From Franconibacter pulveris DSM 19144 (lineage in GTDB: Bacteria > Pseudomonadota > Gammaproteobacteria > Enterobacterales > Enterobacteriaceae): DNA of 64,000 bases. Of this stretch, positions 14,346 through 23,468 are shown in pieces. Both the position numbers and the translations under genes were made by a program. The stretch is taken from contig JHYZ01000012.1 of NCBI GenBank assembly GCA_000621185.1, forward strand, positions 203,085 through 267,084. The letters are read 5' to 3'. The notes below the pieces were generated by a model that had not been told where the DNA came from, ran no database searches, and was given only the letters and a program-made list of their open reading frames with translations. Numbering within the stretch: position 1 is the stretch's first letter; each line of letters begins with the position of its first letter.

Positions 14346-14792
14346 ATGTTTGACAGCACGCTGCTGATTTTGCTGGCGCTGGCGGCGCTCGGCTTTATCA
14401 GCCATAACACCACGGTTGCGATTTCCGTTCTGGTGTTGATAGTCATCCGCATGACGCCGCTGCAGCAGGCGTTTCCGTGGATCGAAAAACAGGGGCTCAC
14501 CCTGGGCATTATCATTCTTACCGTCGCCGTGCTGGCCCCCATCGCCAGCGGCACGTTACCCGCCTCCACGCTGTTTCACGCTTTCCTGAACTGGAAGTCG
14601 CTGGTGGCTATCGCGGTGGGGATTTTTGTCTCCTGGCTTGGCGGGCGCGGCATCACGCTGATGAGCGGCCAGCCCACCATTGTCGCGGGTCTGCTGGTGG
14701 GCACCGTATTAGGCGTGGCCCTGTTCCGGGGGGTGCCGGTCGGGCCACTGATCGCTGCGGGGTTAGTCTCTTTACTGATTGGTCGCCAGTGA
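14346..14792 (+). CDS. yeaL: YeaL, UPF0756 (DUF441) membrane protein
   Basis: A 148-aa integral membrane protein of the DUF441 family with about four hydrophobic helices (residues 1-25, 45-70, 80-100 and 110-145). Function is unknown. AAGGAG is placed eight bases before the ATG. The last 21 bases overlap the 3' end of the convergent ABC permease gene. In E. coli yeaL is next to yeaM (nimR); here an ABC transporter operon lies between them. Confidence 0.9.
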   Translation: MFDSTLLILLALAALGFISHNTTVAISVLVLIVIRMTPLQQAFPWIEKQGLTLGIIILTVAVLAPIASGTLPASTLFHAFLNWKSLVAIAVGIFVSWLGGRGITLMSGQPTIVAGLLVGTVLGVALFRGVPVGPLIAAGLVSLLIGRQ

Positions 14793-15467
14793 ACGGCGCG
14801 AAAAGCGTCGTGAAACCAGCAGGCCGAGCGCGCTGCACAGCAGGTAATAGACCACGCCGGTAAAGATAAACAGCGCTGCCGGGTAGACCTGCACGCGGTT
14901 ATTAACCTGCCCGGCGACGGTGGTGAGCTCCGGCACGTTGACGATAAAGGCGAGCGACGTGTCTTTCAGCAGCGCGATAAGCAGCCCGATATACGACGGC
15001 AATACATTGCGCAGCCCCTGCGGCAGCAAAACAAACCGCAGCATCTGCCCGCTGCTGAACCCGCCCGCCAGCGCCGCTTCGCGCTGGCCTTTCGGCAAGG
15101 CTTCCAGCCCGGCGAGCGTGGTATGCATCACCGAAGCGGAAGTAAACCAGGCCAGCGCCAGCGTTACCGTCACCGCCCCCGGCATCTCTCCCCCCGTTAG
15201 CATCGGCAGCAGAAACCAGAGCCAGAAGATAACGAAGATGAGCGGAATGCCGCGGATTAACTCTGCCCACACGAACAAACCTCGCCGCACCGCGCCGCCG
15301 TAGCGCCAGGCCAGACAGGCAAGCGCGATGCCGCCGGGAAAGGCCAATAGCGCCGCGCCGAGGGTCATCAGCAGCGTCAGCAGCACGCCGCCCGGCTCCC
15401 CTTGCGCCATCCGGCCCCACAGCAGGTACTCCAGGTTATCGGTAATTACCGTAATGTTTTCCATCAT
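14772..15467 (-). CDS. Polar amino acid ABC transporter permease (second)
   Basis: A 231-aa inner-membrane permease of the HisMQ/GltK type. It has about five helices and the cytoplasmic EAA loop that contacts the ATPase ([17 protein letters not shown], ending in LLPQGLRN). It overlaps the preceding permease gene by four bases (ATGA), so the two are translationally coupled and probably form a heterodimeric pore. Substrate cannot be assigned from sequence alone; acidic or neutral polar amino acids are typical of the family. Confidence 0.88.
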   Translation of the reverse strand: MMENITVITDNLEYLLWGRMAQGEPGGVLLTLLMTLGAALLAFPGGIALACLAWRYGGAVRRGLFVWAELIRGIPLIFVIFWLWFLLPMLTGGEMPGAVTVTLALAWFTSASVMHTTLAGLEALPKGQREAALAGGFSSGQMLRFVLLPQGLRNVLPSYIGLLIALLKDTSLAFIVNVPELTTVAGQVNNRVQVYPAALFIFTGVVYYLLCSALGLLVSRRFSRRSLATNQ

Positions 15468-16213
15468 GCCGCCCTCCCTTGCTTACGTTCGCCGCCTGAC
15501 GGGCCAAACCAGGCAAAAAGCCAGCCCATCGCCAGCCCGAGCAGCAGGTAGAGCGCCGTGCCGATGGCGAACGCCTCCAGCGCGTGGGCGTTGTAGCTTT
15601 CAATCTGCCGCACCTGGTAAGTGAGCTCGGCAAAGCCGATGCCGGTTGCCAGCGAAGAGAGCTTCATCAGGTTGAGGTATTGCCCCACCACCGGCTGCCA
15701 GGCGTTGCGCAGCCCCTGCGCCAGCAAAATCCAGCGAAAAATCGCCAGTTCGCTAAACCCCTGCGAGCGCGCCGCTTCAACCTGCCCTTTTGCGACGGCC
15801 TGAAGCCCTGCGCGGATCTCCTCTACCAGAAAAGCCGCGCTAAAGAGCCCCAGCGCCCAGGCCGTGCAGAGAAACTCCGGCGTAAACCACCAGACATCGC
15901 CGGGCAATATGCTCCACGCATGCTCATCGTTAACCACCCCGCGAAACGCCTGCGGAAGAAAATTCCAGGCGGCGAAATACCAGAACAGCAGTTGCACCAG
16001 CAGCGGCGTATTACGAAACAGCGAGACCCATGCCGCCACCAGCCCGCGTCCTGCCGCCCCGCCAGCCAGCCGCAGCGCCAGCAACAGCACGGTAAGCAGG
16101 GTGGCGAGCAGCATGCCCGCAAGCGTTACCCAGAGGGTGGTAAGAAAACCGGAAATAAGCCACTGCAACGGTTGCCCGCTCAGCACGCCATGCCAGTCAA
16201 GGTGCAGATTCAT
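15464..16213 (-). CDS. Polar amino acid ABC transporter permease (first)
   Basis: A 249-aa HisMQ-type permease. The EAA-loop motif [17 protein letters not shown] and the following [12 protein letters not shown] are clear. The [16 protein letters not shown] segment is characteristic of glutamate/aspartate-type permeases such as GltJ. It overlaps the ATPase gene upstream and the second permease downstream by four bases each. The large extracytoplasmic insert between helices ([15 protein letters not shown] region) is also a GltJ-like feature. Confidence 0.88.
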   Translation of the reverse strand: MNLHLDWHGVLSGQPLQWLISGFLTTLWVTLAGMLLATLLTVLLLALRLAGGAAGRGLVAAWVSLFRNTPLLVQLLFWYFAAWNFLPQAFRGVVNDEHAWSILPGDVWWFTPEFLCTAWALGLFSAAFLVEEIRAGLQAVAKGQVEAARSQGFSELAIFRWILLAQGLRNAWQPVVGQYLNLMKLSSLATGIGFAELTYQVRQIESYNAHALEAFAIGTALYLLLGLAMGWLFAWFGPSGGERKQGRAA

Positions 16214-17028
16214 GCGAGGTCCTTACGCTCCAGGTGCAGCGGGTCGAGCACTTTTTGCAGGAAGCGCTGCGCGCGAGGATGCGCGGGAGCGGTGAAAAAC
16301 TGCTGCGGCGGCGCCTGCTCCAGGATCTCCCCGCCATCGATAAACACCACCCGGTCGGCGATTTCCCGCGCAAACTGCATCTCGTGCGTTACCACAATCA
16401 TGGTGATGCCGCTGTGGGCCAGCGTTTTCATCACAAAGAGCACCTCGCCTATCATCTCCGGGTCGAGCGCTGAGGTCGGCTCGTCGAAGAGAATAATTTG
16501 CGGCTCGCTGGCGAGCGCCCGCGCGATGGCCACACGCTGCTGCTGTCCGCCGGAGAGCTGTGCGGGCAACTCGCTGGCTTTATCCTGCAAGCCTACCTGC
16601 GCCAGCAGGCCAAGCGCTCTCGCTGTCGCTGCCTGCGGCTTCCAGCCATGGACATGGGTCAGCGCCAGCGTGACGTTCTCCAGCGCCGTCAAATGCGCGT
16701 AAAGGTTGAACTGCTGAAAAACAAAGCCGACGCGGCTTCGCAGTGCGCGCAGCGCCCGTCCGCTCAGCCCGCGCGTGGGTTTGCCGTCGATATAAATCTC
16801 CCCTTCGCTTAGCGGCTCAAGCTGATTAATCAGCCGGATGAGGGTCGATTTGCCGGAGCCGGAAGGGCCAAGTATCGCCACCACTTCGCCCGGGTTAACT
16901 CTGAGGTTGATGCCGTTCAGCACCCGGTTGTCGCCGTATCGTTTAGTCGCGTCGCGAAACTCAACGCTTGCCTGCTGCAAATGCGAAAAATCCGCGGCTC
17001 GGGCCGCGGACTGAGAAAAAAACGCCAT
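16210..17028 (-). CDS. Polar amino acid ABC transporter ATP-binding protein
   Basis: A 272-aa ABC ATPase of the GlnQ/GltL class. Walker A is GPSGSGKST (about residues 53-61), the Q-loop is VFQQFNL, the signature is LSGGQQQR, Walker B is [11 protein letters not shown], and the H-loop is VTHEM. It has an N-terminal extension of about 22 residues compared with GltL, which may indicate a later start, though no better ribosome site is obvious. It begins one base after the binding-protein gene stops. Confidence 0.93.
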   Translation of the reverse strand: MAFFSQSAARAADFSHLQQASVEFRDATKRYGDNRVLNGINLRVNPGEVVAILGPSGSGKSTLIRLINQLEPLSEGEIYIDGKPTRGLSGRALRALRSRVGFVFQQFNLYAHLTALENVTLALTHVHGWKPQAATARALGLLAQVGLQDKASELPAQLSGGQQQRVAIARALASEPQIILFDEPTSALDPEMIGEVLFVMKTLAHSGITMIVVTHEMQFAREIADRVVFIDGGEILEQAPPQQFFTAPAHPRAQRFLQKVLDPLHLERKDLA

Positions 17029-17029
17029 A

Positions 17030-17854
17030 TTACTTCGCTTCTATTTTGAAATTACGCGGTTGCGGCGTTTTGGTCGCAGGGCCGAACCAGGTATCGTAAA
17101 TCTTCGCCGCTTCGCCGCTCTGTTCAAGCTTCACCAGCTCGTCATTCACCGCTTTCAGCAGCGCCGGCTCGCCTTTTTTCACCCCTACGCCGATATCCTC
17201 TTTGCTGAGCAAATCCGGCAGGATTTTAAACTGCGCCTTGTCCGGCGCTTGCGCCAGCAGCCCCGCCAGAATGGTGCTGTCCTGGGTGATGGCCTGCACG
17301 TTGCCGTTGCGCAGCGCCGTCAGCGCCAGCGGGATGTCGTCATAAGAGAGGACGCGCGACTGCGGGAAGCGCTGATGCAGCGCCTGCTCGCCCGTGGTTC
17401 CCTTCACGGCGCCGATACGCGCTTTGCTGTAGGCATCAAGCTTATCGGGCGACTGCGCCGGCACCAGGAACTGCTGACCGGTCACAAAATAGGGCGTAGA
17501 GAAATCGACCACCTGCGCGCGTTCCGGGGTAATGGTGATATCCGCGACGATGAGATCCGCCTTGCCGGACTGCAGCAGCGGGATACGGTTCGCCGGGTTA
17601 GTGGCCACCAGCTCCAGCTTCACGCCGAGGCTTTTCGCCAGCGCGTTCGCGAAATCGACATCGTAACCAACGATGTTATGGGTTTTGGGGTCAATCGAGC
17701 CAAACGGCGGGTTGGCGTCAAAGGTCGCCACTTTTACCACGCCCGCTTTTTTAATTTCGGCGAGCTGGTCGGCCTGCGCTGCGCCGGTGAAGCCCGCCAG
17801 CGCCAGCAGGGCCAGCGCCACGATCTTTTTCTGTGTGTTAAGTACGGCTGCCAT
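17030..17854 (-). CDS. Periplasmic amino acid-binding protein of the ABC transporter
   Basis: A 274-aa family 3 solute-binding protein (SBP_bac_3). The signal peptide covers about residues 1-28 and ends GAAQA-DQ. The mature part has the amino-acid-binding hallmark [12 protein letters not shown] near residue 65 and [15 protein letters not shown] near 115. It is the first gene of the operon SBP-ATPase-permease-permease, so it is the most expressed. The 200-base region upstream (17855-18056) holds its promoter; I see no recognisable operator there. Confidence 0.92.
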   Translation of the reverse strand: MAAVLNTQKKIVALALLALAGFTGAAQADQLAEIKKAGVVKVATFDANPPFGSIDPKTHNIVGYDVDFANALAKSLGVKLELVATNPANRIPLLQSGKADLIVADITITPERAQVVDFSTPYFVTGQQFLVPAQSPDKLDAYSKARIGAVKGTTGEQALHQRFPQSRVLSYDDIPLALTALRNGNVQAITQDSTILAGLLAQAPDKAQFKILPDLLSKEDIGVGVKKGEPALLKAVNDELVKLEQSGEAAKIYDTWFGPATKTPQPRNFKIEAK

Positions 17855-18056
17855 AGGTTTTCCTTGATATCCCTGTAGTTATTACGTCCTCTCTACGTTC
17901 CCACAGCCCGCGCTATCCTGGAAATTCCTTAATCGGCAATAGATATGCGCAAATGTTATTAAGCGCAACGGCTTAAAAGGAAACGCTTATGGCAGGGCGC
18001 AAAGCAGCATAACCCACTGCCAGACGGAGAAAACTTCCCCGGCTGGCAGTCGTTTT

Positions 18057-18857
18057 TTATGAAAAAGAGGACAGCGCCTGCGTGTCGCGCAGATAACGCC
18101 CCGGCGTCTGGCCCAGCGCTTTTTTAAACATAGTGATAAACGCAGTGGTGGAGTCATAGCCCAACGCCTGCGCCACCTGAGTGACCTGTTGACCATTAAT
18201 CAGCAACCGCAGCGCGACGATGAGCTGTAGCTGCTGGCGCCAGCGGCGAAAGTTTAACCCGGTCTCTTTCACCACCAGACGGGCCAGATTACGCTCGCTC
18301 ATGGCGAACTGCGCCGCCCATGCGGCAAGCGTACGCCGGTCGTCCGGCCGCGCCGCCAGCGCTTCGACCATGACGCGAATTTTAGGGTGTCGGGAAACCG
18401 GCAACTGGAGTTGCTCAACCGGCTGGCGGGGAAGCTCATCGAACAGCACCTGCACCAGCCGTGCGGTCTCCCCGGTATCGCTCTGTGTTTTACGACGCTC
18501 TGCAAGCGTCAGGATAAGCTCGCGCACCAGCGGGGAGACTTTCAGAGTGCAGCAGGTTTCAGGCAGCTTAACCGCGCCCGGTTCGATAAACAAAAAGCAG
18601 AGCCGGGCCTGCGCCGTAGCCCGGTTGCTGTGGGCAAGGCCGCCCGGCAGCCAGACCGCGTACTGCGGTGGCACCATCCAGACGCCCTGCTCCACTTCGC
18701 AGGCGATGCCGCCGTGCAGCGCCAGGATAAGCTGCCCTTTACGGTGCTGGTGAAAGGGGATCTCTTGCTCGCTTTCTCCTACGCGTATGCGAAACGCCAC
18801 CGCCGGGTCGTGGTGGAGGTCCGGGTTGTACCCCTCAAGTTCTAATCCCTGTTCCAT
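18057..18857 (-). CDS. nimR: AraC-family regulator NimR (YeaM)
   Basis: A 266-aa transcription factor. The N-terminal cupin-like domain (FHQHRKGQLILALHGG) should sense a ligand; the C-terminal pair of helix-turn-helix motifs (LAAWAAQFAMSERNLARL and VTQVAQALGYDSTTAFITMFKKALG) binds DNA. In E. coli NimR represses the adjacent transporter gene nimT and affects 2-nitroimidazole resistance. Here the gene is divergent from a nimT homologue with a 102-base intergenic region, the same arrangement. Confidence 0.88.
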   Translation of the reverse strand: MEQGLELEGYNPDLHHDPAVAFRIRVGESEQEIPFHQHRKGQLILALHGGIACEVEQGVWMVPPQYAVWLPGGLAHSNRATAQARLCFLFIEPGAVKLPETCCTLKVSPLVRELILTLAERRKTQSDTGETARLVQVLFDELPRQPVEQLQLPVSRHPKIRVMVEALAARPDDRRTLAAWAAQFAMSERNLARLVVKETGLNFRRWRQQLQLIVALRLLINGQQVTQVAQALGYDSTTAFITMFKKALGQTPGRYLRDTQALSSFS

Positions 18858-18959
18858 TGCGCTTGTCCGAATTTAGCGATTATCTGGCATTTTAGCTTGA
18901 TTCCATTCAGGCGAAGAAGCGCTATGCTCTGCATCTCGTTTTTTTGCTGAGAAAGCCTG

Positions 18960-20144
18960 ATGACTTCCACGACGCTTGCCCGTCCCCGCGCCCTGCTTTT
19001 ACTGGCGGGCATTTTGACTCTCGCCACCACGCTTCGCGTGACGTTTACCGGCGCGGCGCCGCTGCTGGACGCCATTCGCGACACGTTTACGCTCTCTACC
19101 GCCAGCACGGGCGTGCTGACCACGCTGCCGCTACTCGCCTTCGCCGTGGTTTCGCCGCTGGCGGCAGGCCTGGCGCGCCGCTTTGGCATGGAGCGCAGTT
19201 TATTTGGCGCGATGCTGCTGATTTGCGCCGGCATCGCGCTGCGCTCAACGGGCGGCGCGGCCGGGTTATTCCTTGGCACCGCCGTCATCGGCTGCGGCAT
19301 TGCGATTGGCAACGTCCTGCTGCCGGGCATGATCAAGCGCGATTTTCCAGGCCAGGTGGCGCGGCTCACCGGCGCCTATTCCCTGACGATGGGCGCGGCG
19401 GCGGCGCTGGGTTCGGCGCTGGTGGTACCGGTGGCCGCGCTCGGTTTTGGCTGGCGCGGCGCGTTACTGGCGCTGATGGTCTTTCCGCTGCTGGCGATGC
19501 TGCTGTGGTTGCCGCAGCTGCGGCAAAAAAGCGCCTCGACGGTGCGCGGCCCGGCGCCGCGTGAACAGCGCGCACTCTGGCGCTCGCCGCTCGCCTGGCA
19601 GGTAACACTCTTTCTCGGCCTTAACTCGCTTATTTATTACGTGGTGATAGGGTGGCTGCCCAGCATGCTGATAAGCCAGGGCTACAGCGAGGCGCAGGCC
19701 GGTTCGCTGCACGGCGTGTTACAGCTGGCGACGGCGGCGCCCGGTATCGCGGTGCCGATTATCCTCTCACGTTTGCGAGACCCGCGAGGCCTCGCCGTTG
19801 GCGTATCGCTGCTTTGCGCGGTAAGCGCGCTGGGGCTGTGGTTAATGCCGGGTCATGCCAGCCTGTGGGTTGTGCTGTTCGGGTTTGGCTCCGGCGCGAC
19901 CATGATCCTGGGCCTGACATTCATCGGCCTGCGCGCCAGTTCAGCGCATCAGGCGGCGGCGCTTTCGGGTATGGCGCAATCGGTGGGCTATCTGCTGGCG
20001 GCGGGCGGCCCGCCAGTCATGGGGAAACTGCATGATTTACTGGCAAGCTGGAGCCTGCCGCTTATCCTCTGCGCGCTGCTGTCGATAATCATGGCGATCT
20101 TTGGCGCGTTAGCCGGACGCGACAGAGAGATTCACGTCGGCTAA
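18960..20144 (+). CDS. nimT: MFS transporter NimT (YeaN), CynX-like
   Basis: A 394-aa major facilitator with 12 predicted helices, of the cyanate-permease-like subfamily. E. coli NimT exports 2-nitroimidazole when derepressed. The MFS loop signature appears as LARRFGMERSLFGA after helix 2, and the second half starts near residue 200 (SPLAWQVTLFLGLNSL). GAGAAAG is the likely ribosome site. It is divergent from nimR. Confidence 0.87.
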   Translation: MTSTTLARPRALLLLAGILTLATTLRVTFTGAAPLLDAIRDTFTLSTASTGVLTTLPLLAFAVVSPLAAGLARRFGMERSLFGAMLLICAGIALRSTGGAAGLFLGTAVIGCGIAIGNVLLPGMIKRDFPGQVARLTGAYSLTMGAAAALGSALVVPVAALGFGWRGALLALMVFPLLAMLLWLPQLRQKSASTVRGPAPREQRALWRSPLAWQVTLFLGLNSLIYYVVIGWLPSMLISQGYSEAQAGSLHGVLQLATAAPGIAVPIILSRLRDPRGLAVGVSLLCAVSALGLWLMPGHASLWVVLFGFGSGATMILGLTFIGLRASSAHQAAALSGMAQSVGYLLAAGGPPVMGKLHDLLASWSLPLILCALLSIIMAIFGALAGRDREIHVG

Positions 20145-20149
20145 CCGGG

Positions 20150-20168
20150 CCAGGGGCGCGCCCCTGGC
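20150..20168. terminator. Hairpin between convergent nimT and amidotransferase gene
   Basis: A perfect CCAGGGGCG/CGCCCCTGG palindrome lies in a 33-base convergent gap. It has no long T-run. Confidence 0.5.
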
Positions 20169-20177
20169 TTTACCGTC

Positions 20178-20888
20178 TTAACGCTGGGCGGCGCGTAAAA
20201 AGGCCTGCACCAGCGGCGCGGGACGCCCGGCCAGCGCCGCGCGTTCGTGCTGAAACAGCGTGGCGACGAAGAACGGGTGCGTCACCAGTTCAACTGCGCG
20301 AATCTCCCCTTCGCTGTCCCAGCCGGTGACCTTCAGCGGCGGCTGTTGTTCGAGCGCCCCGGCAAACAGCGGCGCAATGCCGTAGTTACAGTGGTAGCCC
20401 TCTTCAATTTCCAGTCTGCCGTAAGCTTTCGCGATGAGCGTATTGGGGCGAAGCTCAATGGCGTCGCTTTTTTCCACCAGCGCGCAGGTCAGCGGCGCGA
20501 TCACCAGCCGCCCTTCGCTGTGCGTTTCCCCATGCGCGGCGTCGTCCCAGCCCATGACGTTACGAGCGTACTCGATAATGGCGTGCTGAAAACCGCCGCA
20601 GGTGCCAAGGAGCGGCACGCTGTTTTCGCGGGCGTAGCGGATAGCGTGAAAAGCCCCCTCTTCGTTCTTATAAGGGCTTGCTGGCACTACCCAGATGGCG
20701 TCATAGCCAACCAGGTCTTCCGTGCTTGCGACATCCGGCGTGGCGAGCCAGTCGTAGTCGGCGTTCACCTCCAGCACCGCGGCGGCGTCGTCTATCGCCA
20801 GCGGGATAGCCTGATGCGCCAGCACGTCGGGGTTATAGTCGCCAACCAGAGCGATACGCAGGGTGGATTTCAGGGGAGAGCTTTCCAT
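20178..20888 (-). CDS. CTP synthase-like class I glutamine amidotransferase, degenerate triad
   Basis: A 236-aa protein resembling the C-terminal glutaminase half of CTP synthase. The nucleophile elbow GTCGGFQ (Cys97) is intact, and the preceding GDYNPDVLAHQAIP resembles the CTP synthase start of this domain. Near the C-terminus the CTP-synthase motif HPFFVATQFHPE is HPFFVATLFQHE here, so the position of the catalytic histidine is glutamine. It may not hydrolyse glutamine conventionally. The start at 20888 has AAGGA eight bases upstream; a longer frame to 21608 runs antisense to yeaO and is not credible. Confidence 0.78.
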   Translation of the reverse strand: MESSPLKSTLRIALVGDYNPDVLAHQAIPLAIDDAAAVLEVNADYDWLATPDVASTEDLVGYDAIWVVPASPYKNEEGAFHAIRYARENSVPLLGTCGGFQHAIIEYARNVMGWDDAAHGETHSEGRLVIAPLTCALVEKSDAIELRPNTLIAKAYGRLEIEEGYHCNYGIAPLFAGALEQQPPLKVTGWDSEGEIRAVELVTHPFFVATLFQHERAALAGRPAPLVQAFLRAAQR

Positions 20889-21163
20889 GAGGAGTTCCTT
20901 ATGCAGAGATCGGTGATGCACAACATAAGGAACCTCAGCATACAGATCTGCGCGCAAGCTAACAACACCAAAAAATAGCAGGCTTATCAGGCAGATTGCC
21001 GTTTGTGCCCTGACGATGGCGGGGAATAACATGGCGTGATGAAAAGTCACATTCTGGTAAGCGCCTGCCTGATGGGGTTTTGTGTCCGCTATGACAGTCT
21101 CGATAAACCCGTTGTTCTCGACACGCTTTCGCGCAGGCAGGAGGCGCAGCGGAGAAAAGGTAA

Positions 21164-21511
21164 ATGATCGTAACAAAGCGAGTGTATGAAGCGCCGGACC
21201 CGCAGGACGGCTACCGCGTGCTGGTAGACCGGCTCTGGCCGCGCGGCGTAAAGAAAGCGGCGCTGAAGTGCGATGAATGGTGCAAAACGATAGCCCCTTC
21301 AGCCGAACTGCGCAAGGCGTTTCACGCCGAAGCCATTGATTTCGCCGCTTTCCGCGAAGCGTATCGCCGCGAACTTGAGGCTTCGCCAGAGGCGGCCCGG
21401 CGGCTTGCCGCCCTCGCCCGCAAGCAGAGGCTGACATTGCTTTATAGCGCGCGGGACACAACGCAAAATCACGCCCAGGTGCTGGCAGATTTTTTACGCG
21501 AACTGGCTTAG
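21164..21511 (+). CDS. yeaO: YeaO family protein (DUF488)
   Basis: A 115-aa soluble protein of DUF488. Conserved features are the start ...VYEAPDPQDGYRVLVDRLWPRG and the LLYSARD segment near residue 103. Function is unknown. It keeps its E. coli position downstream of nimT, but with the amidotransferase gene inserted on the other strand. A GGAGAAAAGG ribosome site lies just upstream of the ATG. Confidence 0.92.
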   Translation: MIVTKRVYEAPDPQDGYRVLVDRLWPRGVKKAALKCDEWCKTIAPSAELRKAFHAEAIDFAAFREAYRRELEASPEAARRLAALARKQRLTLLYSARDTTQNHAQVLADFLRELA

Positions 21512-21587
21512 TCGCTGCGACAAAAGAATTAGCCTCACGCCGTGTTGGCGCTGCCATACTGAGAAAGGTTCGATGGAGGAGAAAGAG

Positions 21588-22166
21588 ATGGCGGCGCGTT
21601 GGTGGCAAACCGGACTGGTGGTGCTGGGCGGACTTGTCTGCCTGAATTTATTGCAAAATGGCGTCTCAGCGGGGCTGTTTTTCCTGCTGGCGATGGGCTT
21701 GATTTTTCCGCTGGCGGTCTCGATACGCCTGCACCAGCTCACCGAATCGGGACTGGTGCTGATCCCGCTTGAATATCTGGGTAGCCAGAGCGCGCAGGAC
21801 GGCTCCCGCCAGGCGCGGTTTCGCCGCAGCCTGACTAATCCCTGTTTTTTCAGCCCCGACCGTGCAAGGCAGTTTTTCGCCAGCGCGTTGAGCGTACGGC
21901 TCGCGCTTCAGGTGGGCATTATGGCGATGTTGCTGGTGCAGTCGCGCATGCTGACGCCGTCGCTCGCGCTGCTGAGCGTAGGGCTGGGCGCCGGCTGGCT
22001 GCTGTATGGCATGGTGCGCTCCTGCGTCAGTCTGCATGCGGTGCTGAACCGCAGCTGGAGCGTGGAGCAGCTGGTTTCCGACAGCCAGAGCGAATGGTAT
22101 CGCGCCTACCTCTGGTGGCAGAACGCGCGAATGCCAGCGCTGGATACGCTGCTCGGCCTTAGCTGA
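21588..22166 (+). CDS. Unknown membrane protein
   Basis: A 192-aa protein that I do not recognise. It has two N-terminal hydrophobic helices (about residues 7-23 and 27-45), a polar middle with an arginine-rich patch (RQARFRRSL), two further helices (about 105-130 and 133-150), and a tryptophan-rich C-terminal segment (RSWSVEQLV...SEWYRAYLWWQN). The ATG at 21588 is chosen because GGAGGAG is six bases upstream; a start at 21573 is possible. Its end overlaps the convergent gene at 22159 by eight bases. Confidence 0.7.
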   Translation: MAARWWQTGLVVLGGLVCLNLLQNGVSAGLFFLLAMGLIFPLAVSIRLHQLTESGLVLIPLEYLGSQSAQDGSRQARFRRSLTNPCFFSPDRARQFFASALSVRLALQVGIMAMLLVQSRMLTPSLALLSVGLGAGWLLYGMVRSCVSLHAVLNRSWSVEQLVSDSQSEWYRAYLWWQNARMPALDTLLGLS

Positions 22167-22464
22167 GGGAAAGCGTCTCTTCTTTCACCGGGGAAAAATC
22201 GCCCTCCAGCGGCATCAAATGTTCGGCGCGCACAAAGGCAAAGCCGTGCTGCCGGTCAAACGCCACCACGTCGCCAGTCACCAGCCACAGCGCCCGCCCG
22301 CCCTGTTGCGGCATCTGGGTTGTTACGCCGTTTACGGGGTTGATAAAGCGCTCGCCAGGCTGGCACAGCGCAAAAAGCTCAACGGATTTACCGATATTCA
22401 CCCGCCCGGCGGCGGTGCGCGCGCCAATAATCATGGCAAGCGAGCCCGGTTTTAACTGGAACAT
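22159..22464 (-). CDS. Small protein of unknown function
   Basis: A 101-aa protein (ATG at 22464; a GTG four codons earlier is possible). It has no membrane segment or signal peptide. The first half is beta-rich (LAMIIGARTAAGRVNIGKSVEL) followed by a proline/glycine turn region and GRALWLVTGDVVAF, suggesting a small beta-barrel such as an SH3-like fold. That is inference from residue pattern only. It is convergent with the membrane-protein gene on the other strand. Confidence 0.6.
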   Translation of the reverse strand: MFQLKPGSLAMIIGARTAAGRVNIGKSVELFALCQPGERFINPVNGVTTQMPQQGGRALWLVTGDVVAFDRQHGFAFVRAEHLMPLEGDFSPVKEETLSLS

Positions 22465-22676
22465 TGCTTCACTCACAAGAACAGAAAAAGAACGCGACGA
22501 TCAGAACATTCCTAAAGGCTCTTGTAAATAATGCGTGCGCCGCAGACCGCATTTTTTTCTCGCCCGGCGACAAAATTCACTATTTCTCCATTTTTGCAGA
22601 GGGTGGCTGTTTTACGCTCAACGGGTTCTGTCGTTGAACCACAGGACGCCATTCTCAAATTTACTGAGTTAACGTT

Positions 22677-22705
22677 GCCCCGCGCACCCTGCGGGGCATT
22701 TTTTT
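22677..22705 (+). terminator. Orphan intrinsic terminator (no gene ahead of it)
   Basis: A GCCCCGC/GCGGGGC stem with a seven-base loop is followed by A and seven T. The only upstream gene on the plus strand ends 511 bases earlier, and the gene between (22159-22464) runs the other way. It could end a small RNA from about 22530-22700. Confidence 0.6.
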
Positions 22706-22734
22706 GGCAAGCCGCGAAAAGCGACGTTGAGCTT

Positions 22735-23271
22735 TCAGGCTTTATCCCAGCCCAGCCGCTCACGGATGACGCGCCGGTATGGCGTTTCAAGCTGTGCCGG
22801 AACCTGCTCGACATAGGCGCGGGCGTGCTCCCGCACTTCGCCCTGCAGGCTATCAAGATACGCGACAGCCTGTTCCGCCGTCGGGATTTGCCCTTCGTTG
22901 TGCCCCACCCGCGGCGGCAGCGCCGTCCAGATAAGCGCATCGATATTGCGCTCGCGCGCCCAGCTGGCAAGCTCACCTGCGCCTTCGTGATGAATGAGCA
23001 GCAGACCGGTGCCATCTTTTCGCTCTGGCGGAATGGCCTCCCTTTCTCGCAGCGCGAGAATCGCCTCCTCCTGAGAATTCAACGCAAGCTGCGCCCAAAA
23101 AACCTGTACCCGCGGCGCATTCAGGCAGATAGCGGTAGCCAGTTCGCCGCCGTCGCTCATGCGCGAGAACTCCACCGGCAACAGCGGCCCGTCCTGCCGC
23201 CACGCTCCCGCCACCGGCAGCGGACCCGGCTTCCAGATAAGCGATCCCCATCCCAGACAAGCAATATTCAT
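22735..23271 (-). CDS. Gamma-glutamylcyclotransferase-like fold protein (putative)
   Basis: A 178-aa protein starting MNIACLGWGSLIW. The GWGSLIW motif at residues 7-13 resembles the substrate-binding YGSL loop of the gamma-glutamylcyclotransferase superfamily. Acidic residues in the middle (LLLIHHEGAGEL region) could include a catalytic glutamate, but I cannot place it with confidence. Fold assignment rests on one motif. The gene stands alone between an orphan terminator and msgA. Confidence 0.6.
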   Translation of the reverse strand: MNIACLGWGSLIWKPGPLPVAGAWRQDGPLLPVEFSRMSDGGELATAICLNAPRVQVFWAQLALNSQEEAILALREREAIPPERKDGTGLLLIHHEGAGELASWARERNIDALIWTALPPRVGHNEGQIPTAEQAVAYLDSLQGEVREHARAYVEQVPAQLETPYRRVIRERLGWDKA

Positions 23272-23433
23272 CGGTACCGCTCCTTACGACAAGTCATTAG
23301 CGTTCTCTCTATTTATAGCCGCCAGGACGAAGCGCAGAGTAAGAAATGAAAAAACAGGCGACGGCGCGCGCTTTAAAAAAGAGGTTGCATTCCCATCTTT
23401 ACCTTTGCGATGCGCGCGTTTATAGTGCATTCC

Positions 23434-23453
23434 CGCTGTATATAAACCCAGTA
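23434..23453 (+). promoter_or_regulatory. LexA box upstream of msgA
   Basis: CTG (436-438) and CAG (449-451) are separated by ten mostly A/T bases (TATATAAACC), very like the dinI SOS box. It overlaps the expected promoter 16-35 bases before the msgA ATG. Confidence 0.65.
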
Positions 23454-23468
23454 CCAGAGGTTCCCTTA

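Noticed and set aside
20889..21608. Upstream extension of the amidotransferase frame (to 476 codons)
   Set aside because: It runs antisense over yeaO, is Arg/Pro-rich without family pattern, and a clean ribosome site marks the start at 20888.
22512..23015. 167-codon minus frame overlapping the GGCT-like gene
   Set aside because: No ribosome site, Arg/Ser-rich, and conflicts with the better-supported gene at 22735-23271.
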